From positions 2,880,001-2,944,000 of the forward strand of contig NZ_CP032405.1 in the NCBI RefSeq assembly GCF_016806065.1: a DNA stretch of 64,000 bases. The letters are read 5' to 3'. A program made the translations under genes and the position numbers. The notes beneath the pieces are model-generated. The model ran no database searches, was not told the DNA's origin, and worked only from the letters and a program-made list of their open reading frames with translations. Positions 35,174-44,423 of this stretch are shown in pieces; the stretch's first letter is position 1; each line of letters begins with the position of its first letter. Source of the DNA: Rhizobium rosettiformans (lineage in GTDB: Bacteria > Pseudomonadota > Alphaproteobacteria > Rhizobiales > Rhizobiaceae).

Positions 35174-36766
35174 ATGGCGACCAATCTTGAATCCATGCGG
35201 CCGCAATCCTGGCAGGGCATCGACGATATAGTCATCGTCGGTGGCGGCCTGGCCGGCCTCTTCTGCGCCCTGAAGCTGGCGCCACGCCCCGTCACTGTGC
35301 TCGCCGCCGCCCCGATCGGGCAGGGCGCGTCCTCGGCTTGGGCGCAAGGCGGCATCGCCGCTGCCATGAGCCCCGGCGACAGCTTCGACAAACATCTGGC
35401 CGATACGGTGTCGGCCGGTGCCGGGCTCGTCGAGGAAAAGATGGCGCGGCTGATGATATCCGAAGGGCCGGACCGCGTGCATGACCTGCTGGCTTATGGC
35501 GTACCATTCGACCGCGATCTCGAAGGTCATCTTCTGCTGTCCCGTGAAGCGGCTCATTCCGAGCGGCGGATCGTGCGCGTGGCCGGTGACCGGGCGGGTG
35601 GCGCGATCATGGAGGCGCTGATCTCTGCCGTTCGTCGCACGCCGTCGATCCGGGTGATGGAAGGTTATGTGGTCGAGGAGTTGATCGCCGAGGGCCGTTT
35701 CGTCTCCGGTGTTATTGCGAGGCCCGATGCCGGCCAGTCGAAGACGCGCGTCGCCTTTCCGGCCCGCGCCGTCGTCCTCTGCTCCGGCGGTGTCGGCCAT
35801 CTCTATTCTGTGACCACCAATCCTGCCGAAGCGCGCGGCACTGGCGTCGGCATGGCCGCCAAGGCCGGTGCAATGATCGCCGATCCGGAATTTGTCCAGT
35901 TCCATCCGACGGCCATCGATATCGGCCAGGACCCGGCGCCGCTCGCGACCGAGGCGCTGCGCGGCGACGGTGCTGTGCTCGTGAATGCGGCCGGCCACCG
36001 TTTCATGACCGATCTGCATGCCGACGCGGAACTTGCACCGCGCGACATCGTCGCCCGCGGCGTCTTCGCCGAGGTGGCAGCCGGTCGCGGCGCCTTTCTC
36101 GACTGCACCAAGGCGATCGGCAAGGAATTTTCGAAACGCTTCCCGACGGTCTTTGCCTCCTGCCTCGCCGCCGGCATCGATCCAGTCAGTCAGCCCATTC
36201 CGGTGGTCCCGGCGGTGCACTACCACATGGGCGGCGTGCTCGTGGATGCCGATGGCCGCACCTCGCTGGATGGCCTCTGGGCAGCGGGCGAGGTGACCTC
36301 GAGCGGTGTGCATGGCGCAAACCGTCTCGCCTCCAACTCGCTTCTCGAAGCCGTCGTCTTTGCCGGTCGGATCGCCGACTCGATCAAGGGCATGCTGCCG
36401 GAATCGGCCCTTTATGAATGGGGCACGAGCGCTGGCGAGAACGACGACCTTGTGACCGTCGAGGATAGTCCCGAGCTCAAGGACCTGCGCGGTCTGATGA
36501 GCCGCTATGCGGGCGTCATCAGAGACGAGGCGGGGCTGAAGGTGCTGATCCGTGAACTCGTGGCTCTGGAGCGCAAGCGCCCGCGCGTACGCTTCTCCAA
36601 CATCACCGCCACCGCCAAGCTGATTGCCGTCGGCGCTTATCTCCGTACGGAAAGCCGTGGAGCCCATATGCGCGCCGACCATCCCAATCCGCAGGAAGCG
36701 CTGCGCCACCGCACCTATCTGACGCTGAAAGATGCCGACCGCATTGCCGCCGAACTGGCCGGCTGA
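35174..36766 (+). CDS. nadB: L-aspartate oxidase
   Basis: A 530-residue FAD enzyme that oxidises aspartate to iminoaspartate for NadA. The FAD fold is [13 protein letters not shown] (about 17-29), followed by [12 protein letters not shown], the HPTAI and HYHMGGV blocks of the fumarate reductase/aspartate oxidase family, and [17 protein letters not shown] near the end of the FAD domain. GGGAGGG precedes the ATG. It starts 26 bases after nadA and ends 13 bases before nadC. Confidence 0.94.
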   Translation: MATNLESMRPQSWQGIDDIVIVGGGLAGLFCALKLAPRPVTVLAAAPIGQGASSAWAQGGIAAAMSPGDSFDKHLADTVSAGAGLVEEKMARLMISEGPDRVHDLLAYGVPFDRDLEGHLLLSREAAHSERRIVRVAGDRAGGAIMEALISAVRRTPSIRVMEGYVVEELIAEGRFVSGVIARPDAGQSKTRVAFPARAVVLCSGGVGHLYSVTTNPAEARGTGVGMAAKAGAMIADPEFVQFHPTAIDIGQDPAPLATEALRGDGAVLVNAAGHRFMTDLHADAELAPRDIVARGVFAEVAAGRGAFLDCTKAIGKEFSKRFPTVFASCLAAGIDPVSQPIPVVPAVHYHMGGVLVDADGRTSLDGLWAAGEVTSSGVHGANRLASNSLLEAVVFAGRIADSIKGMLPESALYEWGTSAGENDDLVTVEDSPELKDLRGLMSRYAGVIRDEAGLKVLIRELVALERKRPRVRFSNITATAKLIAVGAYLRTESRGAHMRADHPNPQEALRHRTYLTLKDADRIAAELAG

Positions 36767-36779
36767 GGAGACCACGCCG

Positions 36780-37685
36780 ATGACCACGAGCCTTCGCCCG
36801 CAGCTTTCGCCCCTGATGATCGAGGACCTTGTCCGCAACGCGCTTCTGGAAGATCTCGGCCGGGCCGGTGACATCACCACCTATGCAACGATCGGGCGCG
36901 AGAAGACGGCGGTGGCCGATCTGAACAGCCGCGAAGACGGTGTCGTCGCCGGGCTGCCCTTGGCCGAAGCCGCCTTCCGTCTGATCGATCCGTCCTTGCG
37001 CTTCGAAGCCTTTGTTGCCGATGGTGACACGGTGGCGCCGGGGCAGGCGATCGCCCGCGTTTCAGGCAACGCCCGGTCTGTGCTGTCGGCCGAACGCGTC
37101 GCGCTGAACTTCCTCATGCATCTCTCGGGCGTGGCCAGCTACACGGCACGCTTTGCAGCCGAGATCACCCATACCAGGGCGCGGGTGACCTGCACGCGCA
37201 AGACACTGCCGGGGCTGAGGGCTGTGGAGAAGTACGCAGTGCGGCTGGGTGGCGGATCGAACCACCGCTTCGGCCTCGACGATGCGATCCTGATCAAGGA
37301 CAACCACATTGCGGTTTCAGGCGGCGTCGCCTCCGCGATCCATGCCGCACGCGCCTATGCCGGCCATCTCGTGAAGATCGAAGTTGAGGTTGATGGTCTC
37401 GACCAGATGCGCGAAGCGCTTGGCGCGCGACCGGATGTGATCCTGCTCGACAATATGGGGCCGGATCTGTTGCGCGAGGCTGTGGCGGTCAATCGCGAGC
37501 ATCATGACCTGAGCCCGGTCGACTACGCCACGGATGTCCGGCGTGTCGTCCTCGAAGCCTCGGGGAACGTCAACCTGAAGACGATTCGCGCGATCGCCGA
37601 GACGGGTGTCGACTATATCTCGACCTCGAAGATCACCATGGCCGCCCCGACGCTCGACATCGGCCTCGACATCTCGCTCCGCTGA
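36780..37685 (+). CDS. nadC: Nicotinate-nucleotide pyrophosphorylase (carboxylating)
   Basis: A 301-residue quinolinate phosphoribosyltransferase that makes nicotinate mononucleotide with release of CO2. Diagnostic blocks are ALLEDLGRAGDITT, NFLMHLSGVAS, TRKTLPGLRAVEKYAVRLGG, NHRFGLDDAILIKDNH, KIEVEVDGLDQ, LLDNM and EASGNVNL. The ATG at 36780 has GAGGAG upstream. It completes the de novo NAD operon. No clear terminator follows in the 238-base gap. Confidence 0.95.
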   Translation: MTTSLRPQLSPLMIEDLVRNALLEDLGRAGDITTYATIGREKTAVADLNSREDGVVAGLPLAEAAFRLIDPSLRFEAFVADGDTVAPGQAIARVSGNARSVLSAERVALNFLMHLSGVASYTARFAAEITHTRARVTCTRKTLPGLRAVEKYAVRLGGGSNHRFGLDDAILIKDNHIAVSGGVASAIHAARAYAGHLVKIEVEVDGLDQMREALGARPDVILLDNMGPDLLREAVAVNREHHDLSPVDYATDVRRVVLEASGNVNLKTIRAIAETGVDYISTSKITMAAPTLDIGLDISLR

Positions 37686-37923
37686 ACTCACGACAAAGTT
37701 TGCGGATTGTTTTGCGTTGCAGCATGCACGGGTACTCCGCGCGCATCGGAAAACCCATGTGTGCCAAGGTCTTGCTGATATATCAGCATTTGCTTCGCTA
37801 GTTATTACCCGTGATTCCTGGTTTTTGACCGGCAAAACCGAATCCCCTAGCCCTTTGTCATGCATACAGTTTGTATCGCATCGGGGTAATGCAGACGGAA
37901 TGACGACTGTGTAAGGGGCAAGT

Positions 37924-38268
37924 ATGACGACGACACTTTTGAAGCCGGACCGCGCACCCCAGGGCAGGGATGCCCGCCATGATGCTTCGATACCTGCATC
38001 TTTTACTGAAAATGATCTCGAAGCTGCCTGTGACGAACGTCACTCCGATACGATATCTGCTTGCGACGACATTTCAGCTGTGCGGTCAAGGCTTGTGACG
38101 CAAAAGTCCGCGTCCGGTTCTGAACAGGTGCAGGCTGATCAGGAAGCGGAGACCACTGCGGGCATGACCGAGGACGACACTGTCAGCGTTCTGGAAGTGC
38201 TCGCCGAAATGCAGCGCATCATCGACCGGCACCTCGAAAAGACTGCAGGGCAGCAGAGCGAAGGCTGA
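37924..38268 (+). CDS. Hypothetical acidic protein
   Basis: A 114-residue protein I do not recognise. It is hydrophilic and probably disordered over the first 75 residues (FTENDLEAACDERHSD, AETTAGMTEDDT), with a single amphipathic helix near the end (VSVLEVLAEMQRIIDRHLEK). AAGGGG precedes the ATG. It is convergent with the mscS-type gene. The gap upstream is moderately AT-rich and may hold its promoter. Coding status rests on the ribosome binding site and composition. Confidence 0.5.
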   Translation: MTTTLLKPDRAPQGRDARHDASIPASFTENDLEAACDERHSDTISACDDISAVRSRLVTQKSASGSEQVQADQEAETTAGMTEDDTVSVLEVLAEMQRIIDRHLEKTAGQQSEG

Positions 38269-38321
38269 CCCACTGCCTCTCATTTCAAAACCTGGGTTGC
38301 ACCTGTGGCGGCAGGTGATGC

Positions 38322-39212
38322 TCAGGCTTCCTTCGCCCGAGCGTCGACGAAGCGTTCGGGTAGGGCGACTACTTGCGGCGAGCCGTGATAGGTCACCTGC
38401 GGGAACGGGATGGAAATCCCGTTCTCGTCGAAGGACTTCTTCACCTTCTTGATCATCTCGCGTGACGTCAGCCAGAAGTCGGAGGCCGCCGTCCAATACC
38501 AGAGCGTGATGACCACGGCGCTGTCACCCAGCTGGTCGACATGGGTGGAGACGGCGGGATCCTGCAAGACCCGCTTATCCGCCTCCGCATGATCGCGCAT
38601 GATCTTCTCGGCCAGATCGATGTCGTCATTGTAATCGATGCCGATCTTCAGTTCGAAACGGCGGGTCGGCAAGCGGCTGAAACTGGTGATCGGCACATTC
38701 CACAGCGTCGAATTCGGAGCGAGCCGATAAAGGCCGTCAGGGGTCTTCAGCTCCGTGGCAAACAGTCCGATCTCGACGATAATCCCCGAAATCGAGCCTG
38801 TATCGATAAACTCGCCGACCCGGAAGGGGCGCAGCACCAGAAGCATGATGCCAGCGGCGATGTTCTGCAGCGTGCCTTGCAGCGCAAGGCCGATCGCGAG
38901 GCCGGCGGCACCCAACGCTGCGATGATCGAGGCGGTCTGGACTCCGAACTGGCCGAGGACAGTGACGAAGACGAGAATGAGTGCGCCGTAGCGTACGACA
39001 TTGGCAAAGAAGCGCGCCAGCGTCTCGTCGATGCCGCGCACGCGCATGAGACCGGAATGGGTCCAGCGGCTGAGCAGGGCGGCAAGCCACCAGCCGATGC
39101 AGAGGAGAAGAAGCGCTCCGACGATCGAGAAGGAATACTGGACCGCAAGCTGGCTCGCCTGTTCGAGCGCCGCCTGTGTCGCGAGTATCGCTTCGTTCGT
39201 ATCCAAGTCCAT
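38322..39212 (-). CDS. MscS-family mechanosensitive channel
   Basis: A 296-residue small-conductance mechanosensitive channel. Three membrane segments precede the pore-lining TM3 (AALGAAGLAIGLALQGTLQN, about 100-120), with the Gly/Ala packing typical of MscS. The beta domain (FRVGEFIDTGSISGIIVEIG) and C-terminal domain follow. The start at 39212 has AGGGAG about 10 bases upstream; a longer frame to 39275 overlaps the upstream gene. It is the last gene of the leftward cluster that includes nadQ, 59 bases after it. Confidence 0.88.
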   Translation of the reverse strand: MDLDTNEAILATQAALEQASQLAVQYSFSIVGALLLLCIGWWLAALLSRWTHSGLMRVRGIDETLARFFANVVRYGALILVFVTVLGQFGVQTASIIAALGAAGLAIGLALQGTLQNIAAGIMLLVLRPFRVGEFIDTGSISGIIVEIGLFATELKTPDGLYRLAPNSTLWNVPITSFSRLPTRRFELKIGIDYNDDIDLAEKIMRDHAEADKRVLQDPAVSTHVDQLGDSAVVITLWYWTAASDFWLTSREMIKKVKKSFDENGISIPFPQVTYHGSPQVVALPERFVDARAKEA

Positions 39213-39271
39213 GCCGTGATTGCTCCCTGCTGTTGATATCCACGCCCTAGATGGGGCCGAGGCAGGCGAGG

Positions 39272-40231
39272 TCAACCGCTGGTCCGGCCTCCGACCTTGA
39301 GGCCCGGCGCCGGACGCTCTTCGAGCACCTGGCGACGGAAGCGGAAGAGGGCCGCCGGCCGGCCACCGGTGGCGGCCTGAGTCGATCCCGTCGGTTCGAC
39401 CAGTTCGGCGCCGTCGACCAGGCGCCGGAAATTCTGTTTGTGTACGTGGTGCCCGGCAATCGCCTCGACCGTGCCCTGCAGCTCGGTGAGAGTGAACTCC
39501 GGCGGCATCAGTTCGAATATGACGGGTCGATACTTGATCTTGCTGCGCAACCGGGCAAGCGCCGTCGCGGCGATCCGCCGGTGGTCATGGCGCATCGGAC
39601 GCCCCAGGGTCACGGTTGTGCGGCAGCGCTCGACCCGGCCGTCCTGCACGGCTTCCTCGACCAGTCCTGCTTCGTAGAGCAGCTCGTAGCGCTCCAGCAC
39701 GTGTTCTTCGTCGAAGGGGAAGTCATCGAGACCAAAAGCAAGTCGCAGCCGTGAGCGGCGGGAGGAGGCCGATGTCTCTTCTGCCCATGAGGTCAGCGCC
39801 GGCAGGATGACACGGTCCAGGAGAGCCGGACGTCCCTGCCGCCAGTCCTCCCAGGGAAGATAGCCATACCAGTCACGCCATCGGGCTCCGGACAGTTCGA
39901 GCCGTGCATCGCCGTCGGTGTCGAGCCTCGTCAGCGCAAGATAGCCGACGGAGACGACATGGGGTCCCTGGTCGCCGGGCATCTTGTGGCGGCCGCGATC
40001 CCCGAAGGTGTAGAGTTGCTCGATGTAACCCAGTTCGAGCGCCGTTTGTGCTTCGACGGTATGCCGAAGCGACATCTCCATCGTCCGGTGCCGGTTCGGA
40101 TCGAAGGGGCCGAAGGGCAGCGCATCAAGTGCGTTGCCGTCCTCTCCGACCGCGAGCAGGCGTGGGGTACGGGCGTTGATGGCGACGATCGCGGCATTGA
40201 GCCCGATCTCGATCTCCGCCGGTGCCGTCAT
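39272..40231 (-). CDS. nadQ: NadQ-type NAD biosynthesis repressor (Nudix-like domain plus winged helix)
   Basis: A 319-residue two-domain regulator. The N-terminal half (about 1-160) is a Nudix-like ligand domain (LNAAIVAINARTPRLLAVGE, LRHTVEAQTALELGYIEQLY, HVVSVGYLALT) lacking a standard Nudix box, so it probably senses an NAD-related metabolite without hydrolysis. The C-terminal half (about 210-300) is the NrtR-like winged helix (FELMPPEFTLTELQGTVEAI, HKQNFRRLVDGAELVEPTG). This architecture fits NadQ of alphaproteobacteria. It overlaps the upstream phosphatase gene by 4 bases and lies near nadABC, whose promoter carries a matching palindrome. Confidence 0.8.
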   Translation of the reverse strand: MTAPAEIEIGLNAAIVAINARTPRLLAVGEDGNALDALPFGPFDPNRHRTMEMSLRHTVEAQTALELGYIEQLYTFGDRGRHKMPGDQGPHVVSVGYLALTRLDTDGDARLELSGARWRDWYGYLPWEDWRQGRPALLDRVILPALTSWAEETSASSRRSRLRLAFGLDDFPFDEEHVLERYELLYEAGLVEEAVQDGRVERCRTTVTLGRPMRHDHRRIAATALARLRSKIKYRPVIFELMPPEFTLTELQGTVEAIAGHHVHKQNFRRLVDGAELVEPTGSTQAATGGRPAALFRFRRQVLEERPAPGLKVGGRTSG

Positions 40232-40764
40232 GACTGGACCGGTTCCCGCGCGGGAAGCGGCAACACGAAGGGTGTGTTGCCGTCGGCATCGGCGCCGCGC
40301 CCGAGCGTCTTCACCGCCTTCACAAACCGGCCACCACGACCGAGCATTTCGTCGCCGATCTCCACCAGCCGCATATTGGGCGTGGCAAAGGGCGAGGCTT
40401 CCCGCAACCGTTTCGCCAGTGCATCGTCGTCATCGTCGGGAGCAATCGCAAGGCTCGCGATCATCGCAGCTGCCGGAGACCGCGACACGCCCATCCAGCA
40501 ATGCACGACGAGAGGTGCGGCCTGATCCCACGCCTTTGCGAAACCGATGATCTCGGCGACATGTGCTTCCTGCGGCGCAATCAGATCGCCGGTGCCGGCA
40601 AAGCTGATGTCGTTCATCGAAAGCTTCAGATGCCGCTCGGCCTGGATGACCGCCGGCCGGTGAAAATCCTGATTGGCCGCGAGCAGGCTGATCATCTCGC
40701 GCGCCTTGTGACGCACGGCCATCTCGGCAATTCGGGCGAGCGGTGAAACGACGATGACGCTCAT
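40228..40764 (-). CDS. Protein tyrosine phosphatase-like protein
   Basis: A 178-residue cytoplasmic protein with the Cx5R phosphatase loop CWMGVSRSPAA (Cys about 89), the signature of dual-specificity/tyrosine phosphatases. An Asp-rich stretch (APDDDDDALAKRLREASP) follows the loop. Its substrate is unknown. It overlaps both neighbours by 4 bases (ATGA), so HD, phosphatase and nadQ form one translationally coupled operon. Confidence 0.78.
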   Translation of the reverse strand: MSVIVVSPLARIAEMAVRHKAREMISLLAANQDFHRPAVIQAERHLKLSMNDISFAGTGDLIAPQEAHVAEIIGFAKAWDQAAPLVVHCWMGVSRSPAAAMIASLAIAPDDDDDALAKRLREASPFATPNMRLVEIGDEMLGRGGRFVKAVKTLGRGADADGNTPFVLPLPAREPVQS

Positions 40765-41393
40765 GCGCGGGCCCAGGTCGTCGACTGCCTGCCGGCCTCG
40801 ATCTCTTCGAAGCGTTCGAGGAACTTTGCCTGGGCCTGATAGGCGGGCAGCGGTTCGATCAGGATCGTATCGCGGGTGAAGCCCTTGGGCTGGCCGAACA
40901 GCTTGCGGGCTTCGGCCTCGGCAAAGCCGGCGAGCACGGTTGCCTCGAAATAGGCAGAGATCATGTCGGCCTTCTTGATCAGGTCCTTCAGCACCGCTTT
41001 CGGATGGGCAGGCAGGCCGAAGCGCAGATGGATGGCCGCCTCCAGCCGTTTCTCGACGACCTTGTAGCCGCCACCGACAACGGCCTTGAACGGCGAGATC
41101 ATGTCACCGATCACATATTCCGGCCCGTCATGCAGCAGCGCGACCATCAGCTCGTCTGCCGTGGCCTTCGTATTGGAGCGGCGGAAAATATCCTCGACGA
41201 TCAGGCTGTGCTGGGCAACGGAGAAGGCATGATCGCCGGAGGTCTGGCCGTTCCAGCGGGCGACGCGGGCAAGCCCATGGGCAATATCGGTGATCTCGAC
41301 ATCAAGCGGCGAGGGGTCGAGCAGGTCGAGACGCCGACCGGAGAGCATGCGTTGCCAGGCGCGGGCGGAGGGCAGAGCGGCAGCCGAACCCAT
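40761..41393 (-). CDS. HD-domain hydrolase, YfbR/5'-deoxynucleotidase-like
   Basis: A 210-residue HD hydrolase. Metal residues are His in VAQHSLIVEDIF (about 62), the HD pair in LMVALLHDGPEYVIGDM (about 88-89), and the distal Asp in LIKKADMISAYFEATVL. The AHGLARVARWNGQT start and the HDGPE block resemble YfbR-like nucleotidases. The stop is coupled to the phosphatase start; ygfZ ends 1 base upstream. Inference: nucleotide turnover. Confidence 0.82.
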   Translation of the reverse strand: MGSAAALPSARAWQRMLSGRRLDLLDPSPLDVEITDIAHGLARVARWNGQTSGDHAFSVAQHSLIVEDIFRRSNTKATADELMVALLHDGPEYVIGDMISPFKAVVGGGYKVVEKRLEAAIHLRFGLPAHPKAVLKDLIKKADMISAYFEATVLAGFAEAEARKLFGQPKGFTRDTILIEPLPAYQAQAKFLERFEEIEAGRQSTTWARA

Positions 41394-41394
41394 G

Positions 41395-42228
41395 TCAGGC
41401 CTCCTCGGCCGAGCTGGGGAAAGTCAGTCCCGTCCAGCCGGGAAGGGCAACCGATACCGGCACATCACCGGCTAGGATGGGCTCGCCGACTGCCATGGCT
41501 TCGCCGGCCTTGTCGATGCGGACAATCGCAAGCCCGCGCTCGCCAGCGACCGTGCCGAGCGCGCCGATCGCCTTGCCGCCGATGGTGATCTCTGAGCCGG
41601 ACGCTGGAAGCGGCGCTTCGCCCGAGACGATCACCACGCGGCGCCGCGCGGTCGAGCGATGCTGCATGCGCGACACCACTTCCTGACCGACATAACATCC
41701 CTTGCGGAAGGAGACGCCACCCGACTTGTCGAAGAGAATGTCGTGCGGAAAGGCGTCCTGAAGCGCGTAGTCCTGCCCCGATTCCGGCACGCCGTGGAGA
41801 ATGCGAAGCGCATCGTAAGCGCCCCGGTCGCCAGCACCATCGAACCGGCCGGGTTGGCGGCGAACCTCGGTTCCGGCGAGCGCGAATCGATGGTCGGCGG
41901 CGCCATCACTGGCCTCTCCCCAGATGACCGTCGCACCGGTTTCCGGCAGCGTCTCGATCGTCACGGCAGCGCGCAGCTTGTACATCGTCATACGCCTGAC
42001 GAAGGCTTCCACCTGATCGGCGCGGATGTCGATCATGAAGCCGTCATCACGGTGGGAGATCAGGAAATCATAGAAGATCTTGCCCTGCGGCGTCAAAAGT
42101 GCGCCCGGCCGCCAATCATGGTCCGCAAGTGCCCCGAGATCGGTGGTGATCAGATTCTGCAGAAAGTGCTCGGCATCCGCCCCCGTTATTCGGACAAAGG
42201 CGCGATCGGGCAGGAAGGCTGAGGGCAT
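41395..42228 (-). CDS. ygfZ: Folate-binding protein YgfZ/IbA57 family
   Basis: A 277-residue GcvT-like protein that supports assembly of [4Fe-4S] enzymes in a folate-dependent way. The diagnostic motif KGCYVGQEVVSRMQHR (about 175-190) contains the conserved Cys. LLTPQGKIFYDFLI and FLQNLITTDL are also typical. ATG at 42228 is preferred over the GTG at 42237. First gene of the leftward cluster ygfZ-HD-phosphatase-nadQ-mscS. Confidence 0.9.
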   Translation of the reverse strand: MPSAFLPDRAFVRITGADAEHFLQNLITTDLGALADHDWRPGALLTPQGKIFYDFLISHRDDGFMIDIRADQVEAFVRRMTMYKLRAAVTIETLPETGATVIWGEASDGAADHRFALAGTEVRRQPGRFDGAGDRGAYDALRILHGVPESGQDYALQDAFPHDILFDKSGGVSFRKGCYVGQEVVSRMQHRSTARRRVVIVSGEAPLPASGSEITIGGKAIGALGTVAGERGLAIVRIDKAGEAMAVGEPILAGDVPVSVALPGWTGLTFPSSAEEA

Positions 42229-42334
42229 GGGGTCCACCGGGCTGTTTCGATGCCGACTGAGTTAGGCGCTGCCAGTCTAGACGACAAGCAGTTCCGATCA
42301 CAGCCCACAGTTTGCCCCACAATCTGGATCGTGG

Positions 42335-43072
42335 TCAGTCGCCGACGGAGAGGAACTTCCAGCGGCCGTCGGGTGTGATGCCGACGCGGAAGAAGTTGTA
42401 ATTCCCGTATTCCTGCATCTCCGCGACGTCACCAGCCGTCACGATTCGCAGCAGTTCGACCTTCTCCTGCGGCGTCAGCAGGCCGAGCGACTTTCCGACG
42501 AAATAGGGCCACACATAGGCCTCGTCCGCCGTGCCCTTGTCGACTTGCACGAAGCCGGTGGAGAAAATGTCGAGCAGAATGGCCAGGATCTCGATTCCGT
42601 CGCTGTCGCCGGAGATCGCCATGAGCGCCTCGATCGGATCCTGGTCAGGCGTCTGGAGCGGCACCACAGTCTGGTCCGGTCCGGGGTTCATCAGCGGCTT
42701 CAGCTTCGAGATGTCGCCGGTCTTTGCGGCCTCAATGATCAGCTCGCGCATCCGCCGCACGGGTTCCGGCGCCTTCTCGATGTCATAGATGACTTCGGCC
42801 GGGGGACCGGCGGGCTCCATGTCTTCGATATCCCCGGCCTCTTCTTGCTCAGGAGAGCGGATCAACGGATCCGGGTCGGGGATCACCGGGATCGAATCCT
42901 CGATGACATCAAGTTCCTCGTTCGACGCTGGCTCCGATGATTCGGCGGCCGGCGGAGTGATATCCTTGATGTCGGATAGGGCAATGGCTGGCAGGGCCAC
43001 CCCCGCAGAGGCAAGCATGAGCGTCAGCCCGCTCGTCAAGCGGAGGAGCCTGACCCGCGACGAGATCATCAT
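42335..43072 (-). CDS. Hypothetical exported protein
   Basis: A 245-residue protein with an N-terminal signal peptide (LTSGLTLMLASAGVALPAIA), then an acidic, Pro-rich region (residues about 35-95), then a folded C-terminal part (IIEAAKTGDISKLKPLMNPG, SGDSDGIEILAILLDIFSTG, EAYVWPYFVGKSLGLL, MQEYGNYNFFRVGITPDGRW). It looks like a periplasmic protein conserved in rhizobia. Function unknown. GAGGGA precedes the ATG. The next leftward gene, ygfZ, starts 107 bases further on. Confidence 0.7.
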   Translation of the reverse strand: MMISSRVRLLRLTSGLTLMLASAGVALPAIALSDIKDITPPAAESSEPASNEELDVIEDSIPVIPDPDPLIRSPEQEEAGDIEDMEPAGPPAEVIYDIEKAPEPVRRMRELIIEAAKTGDISKLKPLMNPGPDQTVVPLQTPDQDPIEALMAISGDSDGIEILAILLDIFSTGFVQVDKGTADEAYVWPYFVGKSLGLLTPQEKVELLRIVTAGDVAEMQEYGNYNFFRVGITPDGRWKFLSVGD

Positions 43073-43092
43073 TGTGTCCCTCGATTGATGTC

Positions 43093-43350
43093 TTATTGAA
43101 GCTGGCGTTCGGGCGAGAACTCGCCGGCGAGCAGCCGGGCCTTGAGCGCGTCGAGAACAGCCTCGGCGCCATGTTCGCCATGAATGCGGATGGTCTCGCG
43201 CATCGCGAGCGCAAAGGACGCCTCGGCGATGATCTCGGGCTCGATCCCATCGGCCATGCCATCGGCCCAGGCTTCGTTCTGGTATTCCAGCGCAGCCTGC
43301 ATCTTCTCGTGAACGATCATCTCGTCGATTTCGTTGCGGCGCGGTTCCAT
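43093..43350 (-). CDS. Small hypothetical protein
   Basis: An 85-residue acidic, helical, cytoplasmic protein (MEPRRNEIDEMIVHEKMQ, then ALEYQNEAWADGMADGIEP). GAGGA lies 5 bases before the ATG at 43350, which is preferred over ATG at 43356. It is 20 bases upstream of the exported-protein gene and likely in one transcript with it. No function can be assigned. Confidence 0.6.
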   Translation of the reverse strand: MEPRRNEIDEMIVHEKMQAALEYQNEAWADGMADGIEPEIIAEASFALAMRETIRIHGEHGAEAVLDALKARLLAGEFSPERQLQ

Positions 43351-43444
43351 GGGCATTCCTCGAAGCACTTACTCAGTCCTTAACGACCCTATCAGCCTTT
43401 TGCCAAAACGACACGGGGCCAGACTAAAAGAGGTGAATTTATCG

Positions 43445-43867
43445 TTAATTTCCGAAACGTGCGGTAATTTCTGTGGCAAGTGTTGCGCCTTCGATACGGT
43501 AATTCTGCTCTGCACGAACTGCGGCCGGCGTGCAAGAGGTGTAGACGGAGGCGAAAGAACGGTAGCCTCGGTTGTAGGCAGCCGTCATCCGTGCCCGGCG
43601 CTTCGGCTCGGCGCGTGTTTCGGCGTCCAGCAGTCCCTGCAACGATTGCCGCCATTCCGGTTCCCCATCCGCCTTGCAGAGATTGCGCAGGTAGTGAACC
43701 GCTCCGATGATCTCCGAAAGTCGCGCGAGACGGTCATCATAGGGCGTCGGCTTTTCGGTGTCTGCCACGGGCGGAACGATAGCCTCAGTGCTGCCCTGTG
43801 CGGCCACCGGACCGGCGATTGCGAGAAGAGCCGCGGCAAGGCAAAGGGGCTTTGTGATCTTGCTCAT
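43445..43867 (-). CDS. TIGR02301 family exported protein
   Basis: A 140-residue protein with a signal peptide (KPLCLAAALLAIAGPVAAQG) and a helical mature part: RLARLSEIIGAVHYLRNLC, EWRQSLQGLLDAET, and YNRGYRSFASVYTSCTPAA. Two conserved Cys are present. This matches the TIGR02301 group of unknown function found across Rhizobiales. It overlaps the NUDIX gene by 4 bases. Confidence 0.75.
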   Translation of the reverse strand: MSKITKPLCLAAALLAIAGPVAAQGSTEAIVPPVADTEKPTPYDDRLARLSEIIGAVHYLRNLCKADGEPEWRQSLQGLLDAETRAEPKRRARMTAAYNRGYRSFASVYTSCTPAAVRAEQNYRIEGATLATEITARFGN

Positions 43868-44289
43868 GCTTCGCCCCCGATCGTGGTCGCTGACGATAGG
43901 CGCAGGATGCAGTCGCGCACGCTCTCGGGGATGGGAAGCCCAAGCACTTCTTCGGGAAGAAACCAGCCTGCCTCGAGCGCGTCGCTTCTAGCTTCGGCTT
44001 CGCCCGTTCCGTCAGCCTCTACTCTGAAGACCGAAAGCAGGAAGTGGCTGCCCGCGACGCCAGCCTCGGGCAGAAGCTCGACCGTCTCGAAAAGTCGCGG
44101 ATTGCGCCCGATGATCCCGGTTTCTTCGAACAGCTCCCTGAGCGCCGTCTCCTCCGGCGTTTCCCCCGGCTCGGCGCGCCCCCCGGGAAAGGCAAAGAGG
44201 TCCGCCGCCGGCGGATTGCCGCGCCGGACGAGGAGGTAGCGCCCGGCCCGCTCGACGATGGCGGAAGAGGCGAGGCGGGGCATGCTCAT
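43864..44289 (-). CDS. NUDIX hydrolase
   Basis: A 141-residue hydrolase of nucleoside diphosphates linked to another moiety. The Nudix box Gx5Ex7REUxEExGU is complete as GRAEPGETPEETALRELF then EETGI (about 38-60). The preceding RRGNPPAADLFAFPGG is usual. The start at 44289 has GGAG about 10 bases upstream; ATG at 44283 is an alternative. Its stop overlaps the TIGR02301 start, so the two are co-translated. Confidence 0.88.
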   Translation of the reverse strand: MSMPRLASSAIVERAGRYLLVRRGNPPAADLFAFPGGRAEPGETPEETALRELFEETGIIGRNPRLFETVELLPEAGVAGSHFLLSVFRVEADGTGEAEARSDALEAGWFLPEEVLGLPIPESVRDCILRLSSATTIGGEA

Positions 44290-44423
44290 GAACAGGAAAC
44301 TCCGGTCGGAAGATCGCAACGTGGCGACGAAGCAGTGTCGCCCGATTATCGCGAGCTTTGCCGCCCCCTGCAAGCATCGCGTCATGCCTTGACCCTGAAG
44401 GGTCGCACTGCCATCTACGTTCC

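Noticed and set aside
34964..36880. 638-codon minus-strand frame over nadB
   Set aside because: Shadow of the aspartate oxidase gene; no recognisable domain.
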